From Clostridia bacterium (lineage in GTDB: Bacteria > Bacillota > Clostridia > Oscillospirales > CAG-272): a stretch of DNA of 39,860 bases. Shown here piece by piece: positions 31,649-38,849 of this stretch; within the stretch, counting starts at the first letter, position 1, and each line of letters begins with the position of its first letter. Location of the stretch: positions 1 to 39,860 of the forward strand of contig CAAFYZ010000051.1 of the NCBI GenBank assembly GCA_900767415.1, written 5' to 3'. The translations under genes were made by a program, and so were the position numbers. The notes below the pieces were generated by a model. It saw only the letters and a list, made by a program, of their open reading frames with translations, made no database searches and was not told the DNA's origin.

Positions 31649-32416
31649 ATGAACAACGGCAAAATCCTGAACCGATGCAAAAACATATTCACGTGGCTCG
31701 TCGTCCTTCTCGCGGTCGTGATGATGATTTTCACCATTCTCTCGGCGACGACGCTGGATCGGAACAACCGCAGCATTTTCGGTTACAAATTATATAAAGT
31801 GCTCTCCGACTCCATGAAGGCGACCGATTTTGAAGCGGGGGATCTGATCTTCGTAAAAGACGTCGATCCGAAGACGCTGAAAGAAGGAGACATTATCTCC
31901 TACACTTCCACCAACACGGAGAACTTCGGCGAAGTAGTCACGCATAAGATCCGCCGCGTCACGGTGGATAAAAACGGCGACCTCGGCTTTATCACTTACG
32001 GTACGACCACCGACACCGACGACGATAAAATCGTCACTTCTCCTTATATTCTCGGGAAATATACGGGCAGAATCCCGAAAATCGGTTATTTCTTTGATTT
32101 TCTCAAAACGACGCCGGGATATATTGTCTGTATTCTGGTTCCTTTTATGCTCTTAATCCTGTCGCAAGGAATCCAGAGCGTGCGGCTCTTCCGAAAATAT
32201 AAAGCCGAGCAGAATGCGGCACTGGAAGAAGAAAAAGCAAAAATCGCGGCAGAAAAAGAGGAGACACAGCGCATGATGGCAGAACTGCTCGCCATGAAAG
32301 CGCAGATGGAAGCAAATGCGGGCGCGTCCGCGCCCACAGCACCGCCACCGTCCCCCGAAGTGCCGACCTCAGCCGACACACAACCGACGGAAGACACGAC
32401 CTCTGCCGACACGTAA
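31649..32416 (+). CDS. sipW: SipW-type (ER-type) signal peptidase I with coiled-coil/Pro-Thr tail
   Basis: The 255-residue membrane peptidase has a first transmembrane helix at residues 14-36. The catalytic block VLSDSMKATDFEAGDLIFVK contains Ser55, and VVTHKIRRV contains His99. A Ser/His dyad instead of Ser/Lys is diagnostic of the SipW/archaeal-ER class. The DTDDDKIV segment supplies the late acidic residue. A second transmembrane helix (IVCILVPFMLLILSQGI, about 160-180) is followed by an unusual tail. This tail has a charged coiled coil (EEEKAKIAAEKEETQRMMAE, about 195-225) then a proline/threonine-rich end. Typical SipW proteins are shorter (about 190 residues). It should mature the secreted proteins encoded around it. 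It lies 8 bases after the upstream TasA-like gene. Confidence 0.92.
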   Translation: MNNGKILNRCKNIFTWLVVLLAVVMMIFTILSATTLDRNNRSIFGYKLYKVLSDSMKATDFEAGDLIFVKDVDPKTLKEGDIISYTSTNTENFGEVVTHKIRRVTVDKNGDLGFITYGTTTDTDDDKIVTSPYILGKYTGRIPKIGYFFDFLKTTPGYIVCILVPFMLLILSQGIQSVRLFRKYKAEQNAALEEEKAKIAAEKEETQRMMAELLAMKAQMEANAGASAPTAPPPSPEVPTSADTQPTEDTTSADT

Positions 32417-32468
32417 GGCACTACTTCCCTTTTGTTAATTGGTATTTTAATTATATAAGGCGATCAGT

Positions 32469-32561
32469 ATGGAAGGCGGCAAGGTTACCATTAACGCCCT
32501 GACAATTCCAGGAAGCGGAATCATCGATAACAAAGGCGGCACTTTGGTCGATAACCGCTGA
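32469..32561 (+). pseudogene. 30-codon remnant of a beta-helix surface protein
   Basis: This short frame (MEGGKVTINALTIPGSGIID.., ending LVDNR) has the repeat style of right-handed beta-helix surface proteins (GG-VTIN-LTI-GSG). It lacks the signal peptide and bulk of a protein. Its upstream AT-rich stretch (TTGTTA..TATAAG, 32432-32459) resembles that before the intact gene at 33474. A UUCG hairpin like those after the two large surface genes follows. It is best read as what is left of a third paralogue after an internal deletion. Confidence 0.45.
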
Positions 32562-32584
32562 GAAATGATTTCAGATTTCTTCCT

Positions 32585-32648
32585 CTCCACCTTCGGGTGG
32601 AGGGGCAACCGAAAGGCAGGAGTCAGTGGCTTGTGCTTTTCGGTTGCC
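32585..32648 (+). repeat. Post-gene hairpin element, copy 1
   Basis: CTCCACC-TTCG-GGTGGAG (32585-32602), a very stable C(UUCG)G tetraloop hairpin, is followed by a second long hairpin pairing GGCAACCGAAA (32604-32614) with TTTCGGTTGCC (32638-32648). No U tract follows, so it looks more like an mRNA-stabilising or processing element than a terminator. Related elements follow the genes at 33474 and 35600. Confidence 0.6.
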
Positions 32649-32694
32649 AAAACGGCTTTGATTTTCCCGGAGTTTATGAAAGGGGTGACTTTCA

Positions 32695-33237
32695 TTGAAG
32701 ATAAAAACGACCGCACCGACAAATGCGACACCGAAGACGGTGTCCGATCAAAAAGCAAAGCAGCCCGATCGGTTGACGGCGATGCTACTGCCGTCCGTTC
32801 TCGCCATTTTGCTTTGCATGGTGTGCCTGTGCGAGATGACGTGGGCGTGGTTCTCTTCCACGCAGAAGGGAGAGATCGCACCGATCAAAAGTGCGGAGTA
32901 TGAAATCGTCGTCAGCGTAAAAGACGGCGATACGCCTCTGAGCGTTACCGACAATACCGTAGAGTTGCGTGAAGGTCTTTCCTACACTGTGAAAATGGTT
33001 GCGAGCGGGACGGCGTCGACCGGTTTTTGCGTCCTTTCGTACACTCCTTCGGGCGAGGGGGGAAATCCCGACGGTGTGCGCCTCCATACCGCGCAGATCG
33101 CAAGCGGTGTGACCTTCTCTTTTACTCTCAAAGCGACATCCGATCTCACATTGACCTTTTCGCCGCAATGGGGTACTTCCAGCAAGAGCGACGCCCCCGA
33201 CATTCTTGCCGACGGCATGTTGACAATCGGGAATTAA
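32695..33237 (+). CDS. SipW-dependent secreted protein (TasA-like)
   Basis: The 180-residue protein starts at a TTG codon (AAAGGGGTG ribosome site 7-8 bases upstream); no better start exists in frame before the signal. A long basic N-terminal region precedes the hydrophobic core LLPSVLAILLCMVCL. The SipW recognition style TWAWFSST follows (cf. AWFTDT in the large neighbours). The mature part is a small beta-rich domain (ISAEYEIVVSV-type strands, KSAEYEIVVSVKDGDTPLSV), with strands typical of TasA-like subunits. It is probably a minor secreted subunit processed by the SipW-type peptidase upstream. Confidence 0.7.
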   Translation: MKIKTTAPTNATPKTVSDQKAKQPDRLTAMLLPSVLAILLCMVCLCEMTWAWFSSTQKGEIAPIKSAEYEIVVSVKDGDTPLSVTDNTVELREGLSYTVKMVASGTASTGFCVLSYTPSGEGGNPDGVRLHTAQIASGVTFSFTLKATSDLTLTFSPQWGTSSKSDAPDILADGMLTIGN

Positions 33238-33317
33238 GCCACTGCCTTGATTTTTCTTCCGTATTTAACGTATTCGTTTGATTCGACTTCCGCCATCTGC
33301 GGTGAAATGAGGTAATT

Positions 33318-33419
33318 ATGAGTTATATTCTTACTTTTATCGGCGGACTTGTCCTCGGCGGAATCGTCGGCGTATTCGTTATGGCTCTTGCCACCATCGG
33401 TCGCAGTAATCGCGACTGA
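33318..33419 (+). CDS. 33-residue membrane microprotein (DUF3789-like)
   Basis: MSYILTFIGGLVLGGIVGVF.. is a single glycine-rich transmembrane helix with a short basic C-terminal tail (GRSNRD). This is the form of DUF3789 microproteins often found in Bacillota accessory regions and mobile elements. A GAGG ribosome site lies 5-6 bases before the ATG. It sits between two SipW-dependent secreted proteins; its function is unknown. The glycine spacing suggests helix packing or oligomerisation in the membrane. Confidence 0.7.
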   Translation: MSYILTFIGGLVLGGIVGVFVMALATIGRSNRD

Positions 33420-33473
33420 TCCGCATCTTTCATTTGTTATTCTAATTTTTATTGTATAGGAGGTTTTCTTTTC

Positions 33474-33810
33474 ATGAAAACGCTTTCTACCAAAAGAGCG
33501 TTGTTTGCAAGTGTGCTTTCCCTGCTCCTTTGCGTAACGATGCTCGTCGGTTCCACCTTCGCGTGGTTTACCGATACCGCGACCGCTTCGGTCAATACGA
33601 TCAAGGCGGGTACTCTCGATGTTTCTCTCGAGATGCTCGGCAACGACGGCAAGTGGGTATCTGCCGAGGGCAAGACCCTGCAGTTCCTCGTCAACGGCAA
33701 AATCCCCGAAGAGGGCACCGAAATCCTTTGGGAACCCGGCTGTACTTATTCCCTTCCCGCGCTCCGCGTTAAAAACGACGGCAACCTCGCGCTGAAGTAC
33801 AAGGTTGTAC
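33474..33810 (+). repeat. Near-identical duplicated 5' module, copy A
   Basis: The first ~300 bases of this gene match 35600-35936 with only scattered substitutions (about 5%), covering the signal peptide and the first part of the TasA-like domain. Identity falls sharply after the codons for TYSLP. The high DNA identity, including synonymous sites, points to recent duplication or gene conversion. Confidence 0.85.
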
Positions 33811-35444
33811 TGACCGGTATCAAGGGCGACGCGGAACTGAACGATGTGATCGACTGGACAATCGACGGCGCCGACCTCGGCGTGACGAAATCGCTCGCCC
33901 CGCAGGCAAGCGCGCAGTTCACAATCACGGGTCGTATGCAGGAGACTGCGGGCAATGCCTACATGGGCAAGACGATCAGCGGTATCACGATCTCCGTCAT
34001 TGCGACGCAGGACAGCGCAGAGCATGACTCGAACGGCAATACCTATGACGAAGGTGCCGAATATCCCGTCTTCGCTGCAGCTTCCGTTACGGCAGACGAA
34101 AACGGTCTCGTCGCAAACGAGACGACGCTCGTCTCCGGTACGAAACACGAAAGCGGAAATGCCCTTGCCTCCGCGGTTGTCCCTGTCGGCTCGAAACTGA
34201 AAGAAAACGCGACACAGCTCGCTCTGTCGATCGTAGAAGCGGCGATTCCCTCGAACTTCACGGTTGAGATCACGCAGAACGCGCCGAAGACGCTGGAAAT
34301 CAGCATGGAAGGACTTGCCGCAGACAACGATAAGCCGATCAAAGTCGAATTCTATATCGAAAAGGATCTGTCACTTGTCGAAATCGATCACAACGGTCGC
34401 AAAATGAGCCGTTGCACCGCTTTGAGATGGTTAGATGAAGATCAGGAATTCTACTATGATAAAACAACCGGTCTTGTCACCATACTTACCAAAGATTTCT
34501 CGCCGTTCACTTACACATCCGACAAGTTCCAGTGGGACGATCGTAAAGCGGCAGCTTATGAAACTCCGATCGATACCGAAAACAAGGTCATCACCGTTTC
34601 CAATGCCGCAGAACTCGCTCTCTTCAAGTATGAAGTCACCGATAAAAAGGTGAATTACAGCGGCTACACGCTGAATATCACGGCTGACATCGACCTTGGT
34701 GACGGTTTTTGGCGTCCGATCAACAAACTCGACAACTTTACCATCAACGGTAACGGTCACACGATCCGCAACCTCCTCGTCCGCAGTTGCATAAATTCCG
34801 CTAACGGCGGCTATGGATTTGCCTTCATCGGAAATTCCACCGGAAACCTTACCATCAAAGAACTGACCTTTGACGGCGCAAGCGTAGCAAGGGCAAAAGG
34901 ATACGAAAATTACTTTGCCGGGAATATCGGCGGTGTTGTTGTCGCCTACACTTACGGAACCACTCTATTTGAAAACGTCAAGGTGGTAAACAGTTCGGTT
35001 TACGGCTACGGCAAGATCGGTATGCTCCTCGGTATGGGTGCGAGTCCCGGTATCAAAGTCACCTTTAAGAATTGTGTCTCCAAAAACAATACCCTTCATG
35101 GAGCTTACGACCTCGGTGGTCTCGCCGGTAATATCCAACGCGGCAATGGCGTAGACAACGGCAGCGTGGAAAACTGCATTGTGGAAAATATCAATGTGGT
35201 CTATGACCCCTCGAAGTCTTATGCTGCGCTGAATGGCGTTTCCGCAACCTTTAAGTCCAACGACAAACCCGACGGTGACGATATTGCAAAAACCATCACC
35301 TCTAAGTGTCTGATTGAACAGGGATATTATTGGTGCTGCTACGGTGACTACTATGTGTCCTACGGTGATTCTTCGTATGACGCAACGGTAGAAGGTTATG
35401 ACTACCGCCTCGCTAACAGCGAATACCCTGTAAACGCCAAATAA
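33474..35444 (+). CDS. Large SipW-dependent surface protein with GLUG-like beta-helix C-terminus
   Basis: The 656-residue protein has a SipW-cognate signal peptide (LSLLLCVTMLVGSTFAWFTDT, AWF at 30-32). A TasA/camelysin-like domain at about 45-195 ends in HDSNGNTYDEGAEYP. A middle region (200-400) contains VEITQNAPKTLEISMEG. A C-terminal region (about 400-656) of GLUG/beta-helix type reads VITVSNAAELALFKYEV, then ADIDLGDGFWRPIN and FTINGNGHTIRNLLV. Such C-terminal solenoids occur in adhesins. No sortase motif or cell-wall anchor is visible, so attachment may be through the TasA-like domain. AGGAGG precedes the ATG at 33474. It is paralogous to the gene at 35600, with nearly identical DNA over the first ~300 bases. 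Confidence 0.85.
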   Translation: MKTLSTKRALFASVLSLLLCVTMLVGSTFAWFTDTATASVNTIKAGTLDVSLEMLGNDGKWVSAEGKTLQFLVNGKIPEEGTEILWEPGCTYSLPALRVKNDGNLALKYKVVLTGIKGDAELNDVIDWTIDGADLGVTKSLAPQASAQFTITGRMQETAGNAYMGKTISGITISVIATQDSAEHDSNGNTYDEGAEYPVFAAASVTADENGLVANETTLVSGTKHESGNALASAVVPVGSKLKENATQLALSIVEAAIPSNFTVEITQNAPKTLEISMEGLAADNDKPIKVEFYIEKDLSLVEIDHNGRKMSRCTALRWLDEDQEFYYDKTTGLVTILTKDFSPFTYTSDKFQWDDRKAAAYETPIDTENKVITVSNAAELALFKYEVTDKKVNYSGYTLNITADIDLGDGFWRPINKLDNFTINGNGHTIRNLLVRSCINSANGGYGFAFIGNSTGNLTIKELTFDGASVARAKGYENYFAGNIGGVVVAYTYGTTLFENVKVVNSSVYGYGKIGMLLGMGASPGIKVTFKNCVSKNNTLHGAYDLGGLAGNIQRGNGVDNGSVENCIVENINVVYDPSKSYAALNGVSATFKSNDKPDGDDIAKTITSKCLIEQGYYWCCYGDYYVSYGDSSYDATVEGYDYRLANSEYPVNAK

Positions 35445-35460
35445 GCTTTCTTCTCCGCTT

Positions 35461-35520
35461 CTCCGCCTTCGGGCGGAGGGGCGAAAAAAGACAGGAGTGC
35501 AATAACACTTTCGCTTCCCC
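35461..35520 (+). repeat. Post-gene hairpin element, copy 2
   Basis: CTCCGCC-TTCG-GGCGGAG (35461-35478) is followed by a second imperfect hairpin (GGGGCGAAA..TTTCGCTTCCCC) containing the phrase GAGTGCAATAACACTTTCG. The same phrase, with two base changes, follows copy 3. It starts 16 bases after the stop of the surface protein at 33474. Confidence 0.7.
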
Positions 35521-35599
35521 TGCAGAACAGCCGCGTTGCCGAAGTCGTGCGTTGTTCTTGCTCCCACTTCGGCAAACATTTTATCAGGAGGTTTTCACT

Positions 35600-35936
35600 A
35601 TGAAAACGTTTTCTACCAAAAGAGCGTTGTTTGCAAGTGTACTTTCCTTCCTGCTTTGCGTAACGATGCTCGTCGGTTCCACCTTCGCGTGGTTTACCGA
35701 TACTGCGACCGCTTCTGTCAACTCGATCAAGGCGGGTACTCTCGATGTTTCTCTCGAGATGCTCGGCAACGACGGCAAGTGGGTATCTGCCGAAGGCAAG
35801 ACCCTGCAGTTCCTCGTCAACGGCAAGATCCCCGAAGAGGGCACCGAAATCCTTTGGGAACCCGGTTGTACTTATTCCCTTCCTGATCTTCGCGTTGTCA
35901 ACAAAGGCAACCTCGCACTGAAGTACAAGGTTGCCA
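35600..35936 (+). repeat. Near-identical duplicated 5' module, copy B
   Basis: Counterpart of 33474-33810. The AGGAGG ribosome site and the short spacer TTTTC before the ATG are also shared, while sequence further upstream is not. It provides a long homology for recombination between the two surface-protein genes. Confidence 0.85.
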
Positions 35937-37567
35937 TCAGCGGATTGCGCGGTGACGCCGAACTCGCCGAGGTCATTGACTGGTACTGCAACGAAAGTTT
36001 GATTTCCGAGAGCGGTATGGCTGTCAGCGAAGATATCACGCTGAATGCAAAAACCATGGGCGATGCTTTCACCATAAAAGGAACTATGCGGGCGACCGCC
36101 GGCAACGCCTATCAGGGACTCAGTCTCGAAGGTATTTCCGTCACGGTATATGCCACGCAGGCAACGGTTGAGCATGACAGCAACGGCAACACCTACGACG
36201 AAGGTGCCGAATATGCTTATGTCAGTGATGCCGCCGGTCTCAGTGATGCCGTCGCTGCCGGTAAGAACATAATCCTCAACAGTACAATTGCCCTCACCGA
36301 CGAGTTGGTCATCAAAAAAGATCTTACCATCAACGGTAACGGAAATGCGCTGATTACGGCAAGACCCGTCAAAGTCAGTGCCGATGCCAATGTCACTGTT
36401 CGGAATGTAAAATTCGACGCCCCGGTCAACAGTTTAAACAATGCATCTAACCTTTACGGAAGCGACCTTTCGGGAAAACTCGTTGTTGACGGTTGTTCCT
36501 TCTCCGGCTCTCAATGGGACAGCATACAGATTACCCCCGTGGCAGGTGCAGAGATTGTTATCAGTAACTGTCGCTTTGAAATGAAAGAGGCGGCTCCCGC
36601 CGGGAACAAGACTCGTTTTATTCACATCGAGGCGGGATATGCAAGCAATTCTGATGTGAAAATCACCATCTCCAACAACTTCTTCGGTGCGTCCACCCAC
36701 ATCACCGAAGCACTGATCGACATCGACTACATCAATCTTTCCGGCATTGATTTCGGCGGGAACAACACCTACAGCGACACCGTCGCCGACATTTATGTCT
36801 GCGGTCCTTCTGTGGCGCGTACAATTACAAAAGAGGACGCTTATAAAGCACTCGGAAGTAAATTGCAGCTCGTTTCGAGCACAGAAGAACTGTCGACGGC
36901 AATCACCGAAGCATCCTCTCCCGTCATCGTAAACGTAACCGAAAGCGGCAACTATGAACTTCCTGCCCTGAGCGGAAAAGAAGTCACCGTCATCGGTACG
37001 AAAGACGTCGTCATCGATATGAAAAACAAAGTCAACAATGGCGCAGAGAGCATTGGGTTTGAGGGGGTAACCGTTGACTTCGGCACGGCAGATTACCACG
37101 GATTTCAGCATACCGGTGCGCTGACTTACAAGGATTGCACTATCACCGGTAAACAATTCCTGTACGGTGATAACGTGAAATTTATCGGTTGTACCTTCGT
37201 GCAGGAAAATGTAGACTACAATGTTTGGACTTATGGTGCAGGAAGTGTATTGTTCAAGGACTGCACCTTTGAATCCAAAGGAAAATCCGTGCTGATTTAT
37301 CGCGAGAGTGGTCAGTCGGCTCTGCAGAACGTAGAATTTGAAAACTGCAAATTCCATGCCTCCGCTTCTGTCGAGGGAAAAGCCGCAATTGAGATTGACA
37401 GTTCGCTTGTTGAACACGGCTTCAATGTTGTGATCGATCAAGCCACAGCCGACAATGTTTCCGGCTTTGCTAACGGATCGGTGAGCGGAAATTCCGTCTG
37501 GAACAATAAAAAAGGGGCAAAAGCAACAGTCGTTGTCAACGGTATAACAGTTCTTTCCCCTAACTAA
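35600..37567 (+). CDS. Large SipW-dependent surface protein with parallel beta-helix C-terminus
   Basis: The 655-residue protein shares with its neighbour the signal peptide (LLCVTMLVGSTFAWFTDTAT) and the TasA/camelysin-like domain to about residue 195 (again ending HDSNGNTYDEGAEY). From about 200 it differs completely. VSDAAGLSDAVAAGKNIILN and DLTINGNGNALITA open a pectate-lyase-type parallel beta-helix that runs to the end (SGNYELPALSGKEVTVIG, then many NVKF/NCKF-type turns). The C-terminus SPN has no wall-anchoring motif. The ATG at 35600 (AGGAGG upstream) is chosen over 35552. It is probably an exported adhesin or matrix protein; the exchange of the C-terminal solenoid between paralogues suggests variation of ligand. 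Confidence 0.85.
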   Translation: MKTFSTKRALFASVLSFLLCVTMLVGSTFAWFTDTATASVNSIKAGTLDVSLEMLGNDGKWVSAEGKTLQFLVNGKIPEEGTEILWEPGCTYSLPDLRVVNKGNLALKYKVAISGLRGDAELAEVIDWYCNESLISESGMAVSEDITLNAKTMGDAFTIKGTMRATAGNAYQGLSLEGISVTVYATQATVEHDSNGNTYDEGAEYAYVSDAAGLSDAVAAGKNIILNSTIALTDELVIKKDLTINGNGNALITARPVKVSADANVTVRNVKFDAPVNSLNNASNLYGSDLSGKLVVDGCSFSGSQWDSIQITPVAGAEIVISNCRFEMKEAAPAGNKTRFIHIEAGYASNSDVKITISNNFFGASTHITEALIDIDYINLSGIDFGGNNTYSDTVADIYVCGPSVARTITKEDAYKALGSKLQLVSSTEELSTAITEASSPVIVNVTESGNYELPALSGKEVTVIGTKDVVIDMKNKVNNGAESIGFEGVTVDFGTADYHGFQHTGALTYKDCTITGKQFLYGDNVKFIGCTFVQENVDYNVWTYGAGSVLFKDCTFESKGKSVLIYRESGQSALQNVEFENCKFHASASVEGKAAIEIDSSLVEHGFNVVIDQATADNVSGFANGSVSGNSVWNNKKGAKATVVVNGITVLSPN

Positions 37568-37576
37568 AACTTTTGC

Positions 37577-37629
37577 CTTTCCTTCTCCGCCTTCGGGCGG
37601 GGAAAGACAGAAGCGCAATAACACTTTCG
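37577..37629 (+). repeat. Post-gene hairpin element, copy 3
   Basis: CCGCC-TTCG-GGCGG with an outer stem CTTTCC/GGAAAG (37577-37606) is followed by GACAGAAGCGCAATAACAC and TTTCG, matching copy 2. It lies 10 bases after the stop of the surface gene and before the true terminator at 37660. Confidence 0.7.
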
Positions 37630-37659
37630 TTTTACGCTGACCGACCGTCGGTCGTGTGC

Positions 37660-37690
37660 AAAAAGAGCGGGCATTTTGCCCGCTCTTTTT
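37660..37690. terminator. Bidirectional terminator closing the surface-protein operon
   Basis: The arms AAAAAGAGCGGGCA (37660-37673) and TGCCCGCTCTTTTT (37677-37690) form a perfect 14-bp stem with a 3-base loop. Ts on both strands suit the convergent genes on each side (surface protein, PHP phosphatase). Confidence 0.9.
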
Positions 37691-37703
37691 GTATGTTTTA
37701 CGT

Positions 37704-38501
37704 TCAACCGACGGGGGTGAACCCGTATTTTTCGATGAGTGATGCGGCTTCGGTTTTGTTTTGTGCATACCTTGTTACGGTGTGCGCGTCACTGCCGAAG
37801 GTGACGTATCTGCCGCCGAGGGCGGCATACCGTTCCGCAATTTTAAGGGACGGAAGAAAAAGGTTCTCCGTTTTGGTCGAGGAATTGATCTCCAACCATT
37901 TGCCTTCCGAAATCACCGTCTCTAAAATCCCGGTGAATGCCTGCGGATAATTCTCAAAAAACAGATTTTGCGCACTGACGCTTTCCGCTCCGGCAAGGCG
38001 GGCATATCGCGTAGGATATCCCAAATGCCCGACAATCTGCCACGGATATTCTGCGTGCAAAGACGCCTGCACTCTTTCAAGATACTCCCGATAAATCTCC
38101 CCGATCGAGCGGTTCTTCCAACATTCTTCAAGACAACAGTCTACCCCGCCGACAAGATGAACGCTGTTTATCACATAATCGAAAGGATATTTTTCCGTGA
38201 GGGCACGATATTGCGCGACGGCGCGTTTATCGTAGCCGAATTCGATGCCGAATAAAATCCCGATCCGACCTTCGTATTTTTCCCGCAATCTTTTGATCTC
38301 GCGGTAATAGGCGTCGATGTCGCAAAGGGGTGCGCCCCGATCGAGCAAAAAGCGATTGTAGTCATAATGCTGGACAAAGCCGATCCGCTCCTCGCCGAGC
38401 GCGACGGCCTTTTCTATGTATTTTTCCGTTTCTTCGTCGGAATCGTACGAAAAGCGGGAGTGAACGTGGAGATCAGTCAAGCAATTTTTTATCATCTTCA
38501 T
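37704..38501 (-). CDS. Histidinol-phosphatase-like protein (PHP family)
   Basis: The 265-residue PHP-domain phosphoesterase has DLHVHSRFSYDSDEE at residues 10-24 (metal site), GEERIGFVQHYDYNRF, FGIEFGYDK, DYVINSVHLVGGVDC, GHLGYPTRYARLA and FGSDAHTV. This is the usual series of His/Asp/Glu ligands for three metals. The length matches HisK-type histidinol-phosphatase (L-histidinol phosphate to histidinol), the eighth step of histidine synthesis. No other his genes are nearby, so another phosphate ester is possible. No good ribosome site precedes the ATG at 38501. It converges on the surface-protein operon across the terminator at 37660. Confidence 0.85.
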   Translation of the reverse strand: MKMIKNCLTDLHVHSRFSYDSDEETEKYIEKAVALGEERIGFVQHYDYNRFLLDRGAPLCDIDAYYREIKRLREKYEGRIGILFGIEFGYDKRAVAQYRALTEKYPFDYVINSVHLVGGVDCCLEECWKNRSIGEIYREYLERVQASLHAEYPWQIVGHLGYPTRYARLAGAESVSAQNLFFENYPQAFTGILETVISEGKWLEINSSTKTENLFLPSLKIAERYAALGGRYVTFGSDAHTVTRYAQNKTEAASLIEKYGFTPVG

Positions 38502-38681
38502 GCCGCTATTATCATCTTTTCTTTTCCTTCGGTCAACCGCTGTATTCTTGTTTTACGGTAAAAACCATGGAAAACGGATTTTGCTCTCTCATTATATCAC
38601 AATGGTGCCGGATTGTCTACGAAAATCTTACAAAAAAGCGTTGCCAATGAAAAATTCCGCGCAAAAGAAAGTTTTTTCCTC

Positions 38682-38710
38682 TTGCAAAGCGGAAGAAAGC
38701 GTGCTATAAT
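38682..38710 (+). promoter_or_regulatory. SigA-type promoter of the methyltransferase pair
   Basis: TTGCAA (38682-38687) and TATAAT (38705-38710) are 17 bases apart. The predicted start near 38717 gives a leader of about 130 bases before the ATG at 38850. The rest of the 348-base gap 38502-38681 holds nothing I can identify. Confidence 0.8.
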
Positions 38711-38760
38711 ATGGTTGAAAGAACCGAAACGGTCATTTATCACGAGAGTCTGAATGAAGA

Positions 38761-38813
38761 AAACGCCGCTGAAATGCGGCGTTTCCAAGGCGTAGCAGTT
38801 AGTCTATGCTAAC
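38761..38813 (+). promoter_or_regulatory. Hairpins in the methyltransferase leader
   Basis: AAACGCCGC (38761-38769) pairs with GCGGCGTTT (38776-38784), and GTTAG with CTAAC (38798-38813) forms a second small hairpin. Only three Us follow the first, so it is a weak terminator at best. A role in attenuation or mRNA stability is possible but not shown. Confidence 0.35.
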
Positions 38814-38849
38814 CTCCATGAATTCCGAAATGCAAAAAGGAGCGCAATC

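Noticed and set aside
32400..37700. CRISPR-like direct repeats in the surface-protein region
   Set aside because: Repeats there are only the duplicated gene 5' module and hairpin elements; no regularly spaced short repeats with unique spacers occur anywhere in the window.
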